Shown: positions 33,930 to 42,707 of the stretch, in pieces
Layout of the letters: every line of letters starts with the position of its first letter
How positions within the stretch are numbered: position 1 is the stretch's first letter
DNA from: an uncultured Phycisphaerae bacterium
Lineage (GTDB): Bacteria > Planctomycetota > Phycisphaerae > UBA1845 > PWPN01
Assembly: GCA_938005315.1 (NCBI GenBank)
Contig: CALLOB010000016.1
Location: 1 to 63,211, forward strand
Direction: 5' to 3'
DNA: 63,211 nt
Notes under the pieces: model-generated
What the model was told of the DNA's origin: nothing
The model's database searches: none
Seen by the model: the letters and a program-made list of their open reading frames with translations, nothing else
Program-made: the position numbers and the translations under genes

Positions 33930-35219
33930 TCACCGCACATAGGCCACCGTGAGCGGTCCCTCGGGCAGCACGCAGATGGTGGGGCGGCGGTCGCCGGCGC
34001 GTCTGATCAGTTCGTCCAGCGTGTCCTCGATGCGCGGGCAAGGCTCCAGCAGGCAGCGGCGGATCTGTTCGGGTGTCAGCCCCTCGCAGTGAACGTAGAC
34101 TCTGGCCTTGGTTTGCACGCGGGCCTGCACCTGGGCCTGCCACTGATCCGGCGACTCGAAGCCCGGCGCTTCGATGCGGGCCAGCAGCTCCTCGGGGCTG
34201 CGGGCCTCGGCCAGGAGGCGGCCGAATGCGCCGTGCTCGGGAATGCCGTCCCAGCACTGGGAAGCGATGATGATCGTGCCGCCGGGGCGGACGACCTGGG
34301 CGGCCGCGGACATGCCCTTGACCGTCTGGTAGAGATTGAGATCCAGCGGGTAGCCGGAGTTGCTGGTGACCACGATGTCGAAAGGCTCGGGCACCGGCAC
34401 CATGGCGCTGTCGGCCACGAAGCGGGTGCCGGCGGCGTGGGCGGCTTCCAGGTCGCCGGTGAAGACGCCGGTGATCTGCCTGTCGCGGTTCATGGCCACG
34501 TTGAGCAGGAAGGTCGGGCGGGTCATGGTCGCGGCCTCGAGCATCTCCTCCCAGATGGGGTTGCCGCGGGTGATGCCCCAGGTGGCCTTGGGATGGGCGA
34601 TCATCTTCGCGCCGTGATTGTGCAGGACGCTCTCGGCGCCGGCGATGGAAGGCAGCACTCCCTTGGGGCCGCCGCTGAACCCGGCGAAGAAGTGGGGCTC
34701 GATGAAGCCGGTCAGGATCCGGACGTCGGCCTCCATATAGTGACGGTTGACGCGGACCGGATGGCCGAAACGGGTGGTGCCCAGTGACACCAGTTGCTTG
34801 TCGTCGTTGCCGTCATGCTGCAGGCAGCGGTAGTTGGCCACGATGTCCGGTCCGAGCATGGCCCGCAGCTCCTCGGGAGTCTGCGGCCGATGCGTGCCCA
34901 GCGCGTTGAGCAGGGTGATATCCGGACGGCGGATGCCAGCGGCCTCGAGTTCGGTCAGCAGGGGCGGCAGGATGCGTTCGTTGGGCGTGGCCCGGGAGAT
35001 ATCGGTGTGCACGATCACCGCCCGCTGGCCGGGGCGGACGCGTTCGCGCAGCGGCGGGCCGGCGGTGGGGCGCCGCAGGGCCTCGATCAGGGCGGCCGGT
35101 TCGTCGGGCAGGCCGGGGACGTAGCGCGGCTCGAGCACGACGGCGTCGGCGGGGACCTCCACCTCCAGGCCGGTCTTGCCATAGGCCAGATGAACTCTTT
35201 TGACGGCCGTTCCGTTCAT
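33930..35219 (-). CDS. LarA-like nickel-pincer racemase/epimerase family protein
   Basis: A 429-residue DUF2088/LarA-family protein. LarA interconverts D- and L-lactate with a nickel-pincer nucleotide. Conserved are TDISRATPNERILPPLL, LNALGTHRPQTPEELRAMLG, GFIEPHFFAGFSGGPKGVLPS (the His and cofactor Lys equivalents) and HNHGAKMIAHP. ATG 35219 follows GGAGGT by 7 nt. No larB, larC or larE cofactor genes are in the window. Many homologues act on other 2-hydroxyacids or sugar acids. Lactate from the nearby BMC pathway makes a lactate racemase attractive but unproven. Confidence 0.85.
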   Translation of the reverse strand: MNGTAVKRVHLAYGKTGLEVEVPADAVVLEPRYVPGLPDEPAALIEALRRPTAGPPLRERVRPGQRAVIVHTDISRATPNERILPPLLTELEAAGIRRPDITLLNALGTHRPQTPEELRAMLGPDIVANYRCLQHDGNDDKQLVSLGTTRFGHPVRVNRHYMEADVRILTGFIEPHFFAGFSGGPKGVLPSIAGAESVLHNHGAKMIAHPKATWGITRGNPIWEEMLEAATMTRPTFLLNVAMNRDRQITGVFTGDLEAAHAAGTRFVADSAMVPVPEPFDIVVTSNSGYPLDLNLYQTVKGMSAAAQVVRPGGTIIIASQCWDGIPEHGAFGRLLAEARSPEELLARIEAPGFESPDQWQAQVQARVQTKARVYVHCEGLTPEQIRRCLLEPCPRIEDTLDELIRRAGDRRPTICVLPEGPLTVAYVR

Positions 35220-35268
35220 GTCCCGCACCTCCGGGCCGGACCGTCGGATTGGGCCCGGCCGCACCGGC

Positions 35269-35299
35269 ATTGTAACGCCCCGCTCCCCCGGACGAACAA
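35269..35299 (-). promoter_or_regulatory. Candidate promoter of the larA-like gene
   Basis: On the minus strand, TTGTTC (35299-35294), a 19-bp gap and TACAAT (35274-35269), followed by GCCGG. The same 12-mer and the same 19-bp spacing occur before gatA. Confidence 0.45.
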
Positions 35300-35401
35300 G
35301 CCCACGGCCGGTGGGTCGGGGGCGGCGTTTTCCGGGAGCGGCGCCGGTCCCGGATCGGCCTCTTTCATCTCCGTCGCCGCGGGAAAGGTGGCCATGGCGG
35401 C

Positions 35402-35430
35402 TTGATTTCGCTACCACCGGCGGCTATATC
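35402..35430 (+). promoter_or_regulatory. Promoter of the Gfo/Idh/MocA gene at 35596
   Basis: TTGATT (35402-35407), a 17-bp gap and TATATC (35425-35430), then GTG. It implies a leader of about 160 nt. With the larA promoter it fills the 376-nt divergent region, in which I see no gene. Confidence 0.55.
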
Positions 35431-35595
35431 GTGTGGGCCTGCCCGAGGCGGCGGCGGGCGGGATGGGGGAGCCTCATCCCATCGGTTCTGCAGGCGCGTC
35501 GGCCCCGCGCGGCGCGGGTTCAGGTCGCACCGGAAGGGCGCGTCGCAGCGAAGCGGTCGGACCACGAGGATGCCGCCCCACAGGAGACTTCCACG

Positions 35596-36783
35596 ATGGC
35601 GAAGGAATGCAACGTCGCCCTGATCGGGCAGGGTTTCATGGGCCGCACGCACAGCAACGCCTATCTGAAGGTCGCCAAGTTCTTCACCGACCTGCCGGTC
35701 GAGCCGGTGATGCACACCGTGTTCGGCCAGCCGGAGGAGAACCCGGCGGTGTTCGCCCGCCGCTGGGGCTGGAAGAACTTCGACACCGACTGGAAGCGGG
35801 TGATCCACGATCCGGCCATCCAGCTGGTGGACGTGGTCACGCCGAACTTCATGCACATGCCGCCGGCCATGGAGGCCCTGGCGGCGGGCAAGCCGGTGGC
35901 CTGCGAGAAACCGATCGCCGGCACGCTGGCCGACGCCCGGGCGATGGTCGCCGCCGCGAAGAAGGCCAGGGTGCCGACGTTCGTATGGTACAACTACCGG
36001 CGCTGCCCGGCGGTCGCCCTGGCCCACCAGCTGGTCCGCGAGGGACGGCTGGGCCGGATCTTCCACGTGCGGGCGATCTACCTGCAGGACTGGGGCGGCC
36101 CGGACACGCCGCTGCTGTGGCGGTTTCAGAAGAAGCTGGCCGGCTCCGGGGCCCACGGCGACCTCAACGCCCACGTCATCGACATGGCCCGTTTCATCAC
36201 CGGCGACGAGATCGATGAGATCTCCGGGGCCATCGCCGAGACGTTCATCAAGGAGCGCACCCTCCTGGCGGCCAACGTCAGCGGCGGCATCGCCGGCGGG
36301 GCCCGGGGGGCGACGAAGAAAGGCAAGTCGGACGTGGACGACGCGGTGCTCTTCCTGGCCCGATTCCGCAAGGGGGCCGTGGCCAGCTTCGAGGCCACCC
36401 GCCTGGCCACCGGCTGCAAGAACCAGAACGGCATTGAGGTCCACGGCGAGAAGGGCGCACTGCGCTTCCGATTCGAGGACATGAACTACCTGGAGTTCTA
36501 CGACAACACCATCGAGAAGAAGCTGCAGGGCTGGACAAAGATCATGTGCACTTCCGGCGGCAACCACCCCTACGTAGGGGCCTGGTGGCCGGACGCGCAC
36601 ATCATCGGCTACGAGCACGGCTTCATCAACATGGCCGCGGACATCATGAACGTCCTGGGCCGCAGGAAGCCGGTCGTGCCGCTGCCGGATTTCGCCGACG
36701 CCTACGAGACCCAGCGGGTGCTGGAGGCGGCGCTGCTGTCGGCGAAGAACCGCTGTGCCGTGAAGCTCAGCGAAGTGAAGTGA
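35596..36783 (+). CDS. Gfo/Idh/MocA family oxidoreductase (cytoplasmic)
   Basis: A 395-residue NAD(P)-dependent dehydrogenase with no signal peptide. The Rossmann motif VALIGQGFMGRTHSNAY is near residues 6-22. The EKP motif is ACEKPIAGTLADA (about 113-125), and the catalytic-domain His lies in GDLNAHVIDMARFITGDE. The IGYEHGFINMAADIMNVL ending recalls sugar/inositol dehydrogenases. ATG 35596 is supported by AGGAG 9 nt upstream. It is followed closely by an alpha/alpha-toroid protein, suggesting carbohydrate metabolism. The substrate is unknown. Confidence 0.88.
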   Translation: MAKECNVALIGQGFMGRTHSNAYLKVAKFFTDLPVEPVMHTVFGQPEENPAVFARRWGWKNFDTDWKRVIHDPAIQLVDVVTPNFMHMPPAMEALAAGKPVACEKPIAGTLADARAMVAAAKKARVPTFVWYNYRRCPAVALAHQLVREGRLGRIFHVRAIYLQDWGGPDTPLLWRFQKKLAGSGAHGDLNAHVIDMARFITGDEIDEISGAIAETFIKERTLLAANVSGGIAGGARGATKKGKSDVDDAVLFLARFRKGAVASFEATRLATGCKNQNGIEVHGEKGALRFRFEDMNYLEFYDNTIEKKLQGWTKIMCTSGGNHPYVGAWWPDAHIIGYEHGFINMAADIMNVLGRRKPVVPLPDFADAYETQRVLEAALLSAKNRCAVKLSEVK

Positions 36784-36864
36784 ACCCCCGCGGCCGCGCG
36801 CGGCCCGGACGCCGCCGGCGTTCGAGCCGCGCGGGCCGTGGGACGATGGATGCGTGAGGCCCGC

Positions 36865-38241
36865 ATGCCACGGGCACCTTCCGGCCAGGGCGATGTGCTT
36901 CCCCCGGAACCGGCGCGGCTCAACTTCGCCCATTTCGATCATCTCAGCGAGGATCTGCGGATCGACGGCCGGCCCGTGCGGCTGGTACATCTCTACTGCG
37001 CTGCCCCGGACTACCGCGTGTTCGGCGACCCGCAGGAGGGCATCTCCTGCGTGGATGACGTCGCCCGGGCGGCGGTGCTGTGCCTGCGTCATTATGAAGC
37101 GACCGGGGATGACACTTCCCGCAGGCGGGCTGTCGGACTGCTGGGTTTCGTTCTGCGGATGCAGAGCTCCGACGGCCTGTTCCACAATTTCGTGCTCGAT
37201 CGTGAGCTGACGATCAACCGGGACCACTTTCGCAGCCGCGCCGAACGGTTGGACTGGTGGTCCGCGCGGGCGATGTGGGCTCTAGGAACCGCCTGCCGCG
37301 TGCTGGCCGGAGCGGACAAGGCCCTGGCCGATCACTGCCATCGGGCGGCCCGCGGCCTGTTGCCGCACGTCAAGGCCCTGCTGGTCCGCCACGGTTCGTT
37401 CGAGGAACACCGCGGCCGGCGGGTGCCGCTCTGGCTGATTCACGGCGACGGGGCCGATGCCACCAGCGAACTGGTGCTGGGACTGACGGCCCTCAACCGG
37501 GCCCGACCGGACCCGGACCTGCAACGGATGATCGCCTGCCTGGCCGAAGGCCTGGAGGTCATGCGCTACGGCTCGATGAACCGTTTCCCCTACGGCCTTC
37601 ACGCATCCAACCGGCGGGGATGGCATGCGTGGGGCAACGCCCAGACCCACGCGCTGGTCGAAGCCGGCCGCCTGCGGTCCGCCCTGGCCGAGGCCCGGCA
37701 TTTCTATTCGCGTCTGCTCGTGCGCGGATCGGCGGCGTCGATCGACTTTGATGACCCGCGGGCCGACTCCGACGAAGAGCGGATCGCCTACGGCGTGCGC
37801 TGTGTGACGCTCGGGCTGGTCCGGCTCTTCGAGGCGACCGGCGATCCTGACTACGCCCGGATGGCCGGGCTGGCGGCCGGCTGGTTCCTGGGCAACAACG
37901 CCGCCGGTCGGCCGATGTACGACGCCGCCACCGGCCGGACATACGACGGCCTCAGCGCCACGGGCGTGATCAATCCGCACTCCGGCGCGGAATCGACCGT
38001 CGAGGGACTATATTCGCTGCTGGAGGTCGGGCGCCATCCGGAGGCAGCCGAGTGGCTCACCGCCCGCGGGGGGCCGCCGAGAAAAGAGACCGTGGCCGGG
38101 CGGCATCTCTGGTGGCGCGAGTTCACCCGGCCGCCGGGAGGGGCGGCCGACCGGCTTGCGGTGGTCATGGATCTGGACAGCGAGACGGTGCGGGTGCTCG
38201 TCGGGGACGACCTCCAGGTGTTCCTGGACCAGGCCGGCTGA
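36865..38241 (+). CDS. Alpha/alpha-toroid (six-hairpin glycosidase-like) protein
   Basis: A helical protein of about 458 residues with the repeating pattern of (alpha/alpha)6 glycosidase-like toroids: CVDDVARAAVLCLRHYEATG, LLGFVLRMQSSDGLFHNFV, WWSARAMWALGTACRVLAG, AWGNAQTHALVEAGRL and SATGVINPHSGAESTVEGLY. Acidic residues in SCVDDVA and GAEST could be catalytic, but no glycoside hydrolase family is certain. The start is uncertain: ATG 36865 has GAGG 5 nt upstream, while ATG 36850 and GTG 36838 are in frame. No signal peptide is seen. It may act on oligosaccharides with the preceding oxidoreductase. Confidence 0.65.
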   Translation: MPRAPSGQGDVLPPEPARLNFAHFDHLSEDLRIDGRPVRLVHLYCAAPDYRVFGDPQEGISCVDDVARAAVLCLRHYEATGDDTSRRRAVGLLGFVLRMQSSDGLFHNFVLDRELTINRDHFRSRAERLDWWSARAMWALGTACRVLAGADKALADHCHRAARGLLPHVKALLVRHGSFEEHRGRRVPLWLIHGDGADATSELVLGLTALNRARPDPDLQRMIACLAEGLEVMRYGSMNRFPYGLHASNRRGWHAWGNAQTHALVEAGRLRSALAEARHFYSRLLVRGSAASIDFDDPRADSDEERIAYGVRCVTLGLVRLFEATGDPDYARMAGLAAGWFLGNNAAGRPMYDAATGRTYDGLSATGVINPHSGAESTVEGLYSLLEVGRHPEAAEWLTARGGPPRKETVAGRHLWWREFTRPPGGAADRLAVVMDLDSETVRVLVGDDLQVFLDQAG

Positions 38242-38261
38242 CAGTCGCTCCGATTCCGGCC

Positions 38262-39011
38262 TCAACCCTCCAGCGAGGCCATCACCTCCGCGGGGATGTC
38301 GAAATTGGCGTAGACGTTCTGGATGTCGTCGTGCTCCTCGAGGGCCTCGACGAGCCTGAGCACCTTCGCTCCGTTCTCCGCGTTCACGGTGACGGTGCTG
38401 GACGGCACCATGCTGAGTTCCGCCGACATCGTGGCGATGCCGGCGGCGGCCAGGGCCGCACGCAGGGGCTCGTAGGCCGCCGGCTCGCAGGTGATCTCCC
38501 AGGTCCCCTCGCTTCGCGAGTAGTCCTCGGCGCCGGCTTCCAGGGCGATGGCGGCGATGGTGTCCTCGTCCGCGGCGGAGGCGTCCACGGTGATCACGCC
38601 CTTCTGGGAGAACATCCACTGGACGCACCCGGCCGCACCGACGGTGCCGCCGTGCTTCTCGAAGAGCTTCTTGATCTCCGGCGCGGTCCGGTTGCGGTTG
38701 TCGGTCAGGGCTTCGCAGAGCACCGCCACGCCGCCGGCGCCGTAGCCCTCGTAGAGCACGGTCTGGAACTCGGCCCCCTCAGTCCCGCCGGAGCCCTTCC
38801 TGATGGCGTTCTCGATGGTGTCCTTGGGCATGTTGGCCTGCTTGGCCTTGTCGATCGCGTAGCGCAGCTTGAGGTTGGCGTCTGGGTCGCCCCCCCCCAT
38901 ACGGGCCGCGGCCATGATGTTCCTGGCCAGCTTGCTCCAGAGCCGACCGCGCCGCGCGTCGGTCACACCCTTCTTGCGCTTGATGCGTGCCCAATGCGAA
39001 TGTCCGGCCAT
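38262..39011 (-). CDS. yebC: YebC/PmpR (TACO1) family protein
   Basis: A 249-residue member of the YebC/TACO1 family, proteins that bind DNA or ribosomes and in recent work help translate polyproline stretches. It begins with the hallmark AGHSHWARIKRKKGVTDARRG and contains KAKQANMPKDTIENAIRKG and LYEGYGAGGVAVLCEALTDN. ATG 39011 is preceded by a near-perfect AAGGAGGTG. It is last in a leftward series that includes infB with a 16-proline run, which may be functionally relevant. Confidence 0.95.
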   Translation of the reverse strand: MAGHSHWARIKRKKGVTDARRGRLWSKLARNIMAAARMGGGDPDANLKLRYAIDKAKQANMPKDTIENAIRKGSGGTEGAEFQTVLYEGYGAGGVAVLCEALTDNRNRTAPEIKKLFEKHGGTVGAAGCVQWMFSQKGVITVDASAADEDTIAAIALEAGAEDYSRSEGTWEITCEPAAYEPLRAALAAAGIATMSAELSMVPSSTVTVNAENGAKVLRLVEALEEHDDIQNVYANFDIPAEVMASLEG

Positions 39012-39086
39012 GGATCACACCTCCTTCGACCACGACGGGCCGGTCGCGCTGCGCCGGAGCCCGGTCCGGCCCGCTGTTCAGGCTGT

Positions 39087-42000
39087 TCAGGCCTTGGGGC
39101 CGCCGTGCTCGCCCACCGGAGCCACCTGGGGCGCCCGGCCCCCGGCCACGGCTTCGAGCTTGGACTCCAGACGGCGGCGCACGGCCTCCTCGGGCGGTCG
39201 AACACGCCCCGGTTCGCGGCGATCGAGAATCTCGGCAGCCTTTTTCCAGGACGCGCGGGCCTGCTCGCGACGTTCCAGCCGCCAGTAAACGTCACCCAGA
39301 TGATCGAGCATGACCGGATCAGGCTCGGGTTCCAGCGAGACGGCCAGCTCCAGCCAGAACGCCGCCTCCTGATGCCGGCTGAGCTTGTACAACACCCACC
39401 CGAGGCTGTCGAGAAAGGCCGCCTGGCGGGAATCCTCGCCCAGTCCGGGTGTCAGCACCTCGGCGGCCGCCATCCGGATCATTCGCTCGGCCGCCTCCAG
39501 GTTCCGCCCCGCGTCGGCCAGCGTGTATCCGTAATCGTTGTTCAGATCGACGCTGGTCGGCGCCAGTTCATAGGCCTCGCGCAGGTGCTCCTCGGCCAGG
39601 TCCGGCCGGTTCTGGCTCTGGAATACGAAGGACAGCGACCGGAGCAGCCGCGACTTGCGGCCCCGCAGGTTCACAAGCTCGGCGCGCAATTGCGGGCCCA
39701 GCCGCTCGTTCTGCGGATCGGCCAGGATCTCCCGGAGACGGGCTTGGCGTTCCTCGAGATCGGCGACGATGCGCCGGAGCTGGTCGGCCGACTCGTCATA
39801 CCGGCCGGCCTGGACCAGCACCGTGGCCAGCAGCTGGCCAAGCACGGTTTCCAGGTCTGCGTTATCCTCCGCGCCGTCCGGGCGGATGCCGCGCGCGGCA
39901 GCGACGGCCTCATCAAAACGTCCGGCCGCGATGCATGCCTGGATCAGCTCCTGGACGCGGTCGATCCGATCGGCCGGTCCGGTCGAGGCCGCCACGCGGC
40001 TGCGGAGGATCTCCAGGACCTCCTCGTGCCGGCCCGCAGCCTGCAGCGCGCCCGTCAGAATCGCGATCGCCTGCCCGTCGGAGGGGTCGGCTTTCAGCCA
40101 GCCCATGGCCTCGAGCACGGCCTCATCGTGCCGCCCGGCGCCGATCAGCCCGGCCGCCCGGCCACTTAGACCCCCTTCCTCGGGCGTGCCGCCCGCCAGC
40201 CAGGCCCGATAGCGGCGATTGTCGGGGTCCTGCAGGAGCCATTCCCGGCAGCGGGCAATGTAGTCGTCCAGCCGGTCCGCCGCCGTCAGCGCGGACAGCA
40301 ACTGCAGCCGGGCGGCATGGGCGGCGTCGCCTTCGGCCTGCTCGACCCATTCCTGTGCGGTGGCGACCGCCAGGTCGTGTCGGCCGGCCCGCGCCCAGGT
40401 ATATAGCAGCCGGGCCCGGTACGCCGGGTGTCGCTCGCCGGTCTCCGGTCTCGACAGCAGGTGCTGCCACAGCCGCGAGGCCTCGTCGGTCCGCCCCTGG
40501 ATCAGGAGGATCTCGGCACGCGTGCGCAGCAGGCCCTCGCGGTTGGGATACCAGCGCAGTACGCGCTCCAGGTGGGCCTGGACCTCGTCGAGGGCCAGCA
40601 TGCGGACCAGCAGTGCGGCCAGCATCTCGTTGGCCTGCGGATGATACGGCTCGATCTTCAGGATCGCCTCGACCTCGCGCCGGGCGCCCTCGTCGTCCCG
40701 CAGCAGGGCCAGGGCCTCGGCCAGGTCCTCGCGCGAGCGGAAATCGTCGGGCCGCAGGCGGATCAGGGTCTGCAGCGTCTGCACGTAACCGTGGAGATCG
40801 GCCTCCTGGACGATCAGAAAACGGGCCAGAGCCGTGCACCGGATGGTCGCCGGGTCCTGTGGCGCCAGCCTCTGGAGCTCGGCCAGCTCGGCCGACAGCT
40901 TGCGCAGCACGCCCCGGTCGCGCCAACGGGTCCAGAGATTGCGGATCAGCCGCTCGCGGGCCGCGACGTGCTCCGGATTCGCGGAAACCGCGGCCTGGTA
41001 CTGTTCCCGGGCGTCTTCGGTCCGCCCGACGCGCTCGTAGAGCCGGCCCAGGTCCACGCGGGTGTCGGCGTCTTCGGGAGCCAGCTGGATGGCCGCCAGG
41101 TAATCGCGGACCGCCGCGGGGATGTCGTCCAAGCCATCATGTGACCGCGCCGACAGGAGCAGCGCCAGCCGTCGCACGGGCGGGTCAGCGGTCTCGATGC
41201 CGCCCAGCACCGCCAGCGCCGCGGCCCACGCGCAGCGGCGCACGTGGAGCCGGGCCTCGCCCAGAGCGGCGGGCACGAAACCGCCGTCGGCGCTGCGGGC
41301 GGCGCGAAAGGACGCCAGGGCATCATCCGGGCGGTCGAGCCGGTCGTGAATCAGGCCCTGCAGACAGGCACGGGCGGCGTTGCGAACCCGGTCGCCGTCT
41401 GCCGGCGCGCGGAGCACGACATCGGCCATTCTGCGCAGGGCTGCCGGCGGCACCCCGGCGATCTCGTCATCGGCGCGCGGCAGACTCGCGGGCCGCAGGG
41501 CGAGTTCCTCGGACAATGCCTCGCTCCAGCCTTCCCAGTCGCCGCGTCGCCGGCGGATTTCCAGAAGTTTCCAGGAAGCCTCAGGTTCCCGGGCCGCCAC
41601 CCGGCTCAGGATCGTCGCGGCCTCGGCATAGCGACCGGCGGCGATCAGTGCTTCGGCGTGCAACATGGCCGCCGGCGTGTCGTCAGGGCGGGCGGCGCTG
41701 ACCCGGCCGAGCACGTCGGCGGCCCGGGCCGCTCGCCCGGTGACGCGGGCGGTGGCCAGCAGGAAGGCGCCGCTCTCGGGCGACCGGCCGGAAACCTCCA
41801 GGATCCGTTCGGCCTCGGCCATCGCCTGATCAGACCGCCCGGCCCGCACCAGCATGGCGGTGTACTGCCGGCCCCACTCGATGTCCGTCGGTGCCCGGCG
41901 GACGGCCTCGGCCATGGCCCCGGCAGCGGCCGACGGACGGCCCAGCAGGTCGTGCGCGCGGGCGATGCGGGCGAACATCGAGGCCAGCTGCCCGGTCCGC

Positions 42001-42707
42001 ACGGCGGCAAGCTCGGGATTCGCCTCCGGCGTCGTCTCCAGCCGGTCGGCGGTCCGTGCCAGAAGTTCCCACACGTCGATCGCCGCCTGGAGGTAGCCTC
42101 CGGCCTCCAGCAGGGCGCCCAGATGGAAACGAGTCAGCAGCATGTAGTCGTCATCGAGGCCCGGGCGGTGGCATTTCAGGGCCACCCGGTAGGCGGTGAC
42201 CGCCGCGGGGAAATCCTCGGCCTTGTGGGCCAGCCGCCCGAGGAGGTAATGGCAGGCCACGTCGCGCGGACGCAGGGCCAGGCATCGCTCGGCCGCCAGG
42301 CGGGCGCGCTGTTCCTGTCCGGACAGCAGGCAGGCCAGGGCTATGAGTCGGTGGGCTTCGTGGATCGACGCATTGTAGCCCAGGGCCTGTTCGGCCGAGC
42401 GGACCGCATCTTCGTACCGGGCCGCGGCAAAAAGCTGCCGGGCCTGCGCGAGATGCTGGAGAGCCTGGCGAGGCAGCTCGGGGTCCGCGACCGCCCGCGC
42501 CTCGGCGGGGTCGGGAACGTCCCCGGGCAGGAGGGCGAACGGGACCGCCGCGCGGTGCGCGTCGAAACCGGGCTGGGGCACCGGGGGGCCGAAAAGCCGG
42601 AGGTCCTCGGGGGACATGTCCGCAGGCGCCAGGCTGGTGGCAGCGCATCCCCCGGCCCACAGAGCCGCGATGACCAGCAGCATCCCGCCGGTCCGGAGTC
42701 TGATCAT
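39087..42707 (-). CDS. Large TPR-repeat lipoprotein
   Basis: A predicted lipoprotein of 1206 residues: signal peptide RTGGMLLVIAALWAGGC with the lipobox Cys near residue 21, then a Pro-rich linker and about 25 tetratricopeptide-like repeats. Canonical TPR spacing is visible in ALQHLAQARQLFAAARYEDA and DTRVDLGRLYERVGRTEDA. Such proteins are usually scaffolds for envelope complexes or secretion. The ATG at 42707 overlaps the hisG stop (ATGA), so translation is coupled. The ATG of the lipoprotein signal sets the start. The partner is unknown. The coupling to hisG looks like operon accretion rather than shared function. Confidence 0.87.
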   Translation of the reverse strand: MIRLRTGGMLLVIAALWAGGCAATSLAPADMSPEDLRLFGPPVPQPGFDAHRAAVPFALLPGDVPDPAEARAVADPELPRQALQHLAQARQLFAAARYEDAVRSAEQALGYNASIHEAHRLIALACLLSGQEQRARLAAERCLALRPRDVACHYLLGRLAHKAEDFPAAVTAYRVALKCHRPGLDDDYMLLTRFHLGALLEAGGYLQAAIDVWELLARTADRLETTPEANPELAAVRTGQLASMFARIARAHDLLGRPSAAAGAMAEAVRRAPTDIEWGRQYTAMLVRAGRSDQAMAEAERILEVSGRSPESGAFLLATARVTGRAARAADVLGRVSAARPDDTPAAMLHAEALIAAGRYAEAATILSRVAAREPEASWKLLEIRRRRGDWEGWSEALSEELALRPASLPRADDEIAGVPPAALRRMADVVLRAPADGDRVRNAARACLQGLIHDRLDRPDDALASFRAARSADGGFVPAALGEARLHVRRCAWAAALAVLGGIETADPPVRRLALLLSARSHDGLDDIPAAVRDYLAAIQLAPEDADTRVDLGRLYERVGRTEDAREQYQAAVSANPEHVAARERLIRNLWTRWRDRGVLRKLSAELAELQRLAPQDPATIRCTALARFLIVQEADLHGYVQTLQTLIRLRPDDFRSREDLAEALALLRDDEGARREVEAILKIEPYHPQANEMLAALLVRMLALDEVQAHLERVLRWYPNREGLLRTRAEILLIQGRTDEASRLWQHLLSRPETGERHPAYRARLLYTWARAGRHDLAVATAQEWVEQAEGDAAHAARLQLLSALTAADRLDDYIARCREWLLQDPDNRRYRAWLAGGTPEEGGLSGRAAGLIGAGRHDEAVLEAMGWLKADPSDGQAIAILTGALQAAGRHEEVLEILRSRVAASTGPADRIDRVQELIQACIAAGRFDEAVAAARGIRPDGAEDNADLETVLGQLLATVLVQAGRYDESADQLRRIVADLEERQARLREILADPQNERLGPQLRAELVNLRGRKSRLLRSLSFVFQSQNRPDLAEEHLREAYELAPTSVDLNNDYGYTLADAGRNLEAAERMIRMAAAEVLTPGLGEDSRQAAFLDSLGWVLYKLSRHQEAAFWLELAVSLEPEPDPVMLDHLGDVYWRLERREQARASWKKAAEILDRREPGRVRPPEEAVRRRLESKLEAVAGGRAPQVAPVGEHGGPKA

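Noticed and set aside
38052..40169. A 705-codon plus-strand frame opposite yebC and the TPR lipoprotein
   Set aside because: It mirrors real minus-strand genes, has shadow-type composition, and lacks any start context.
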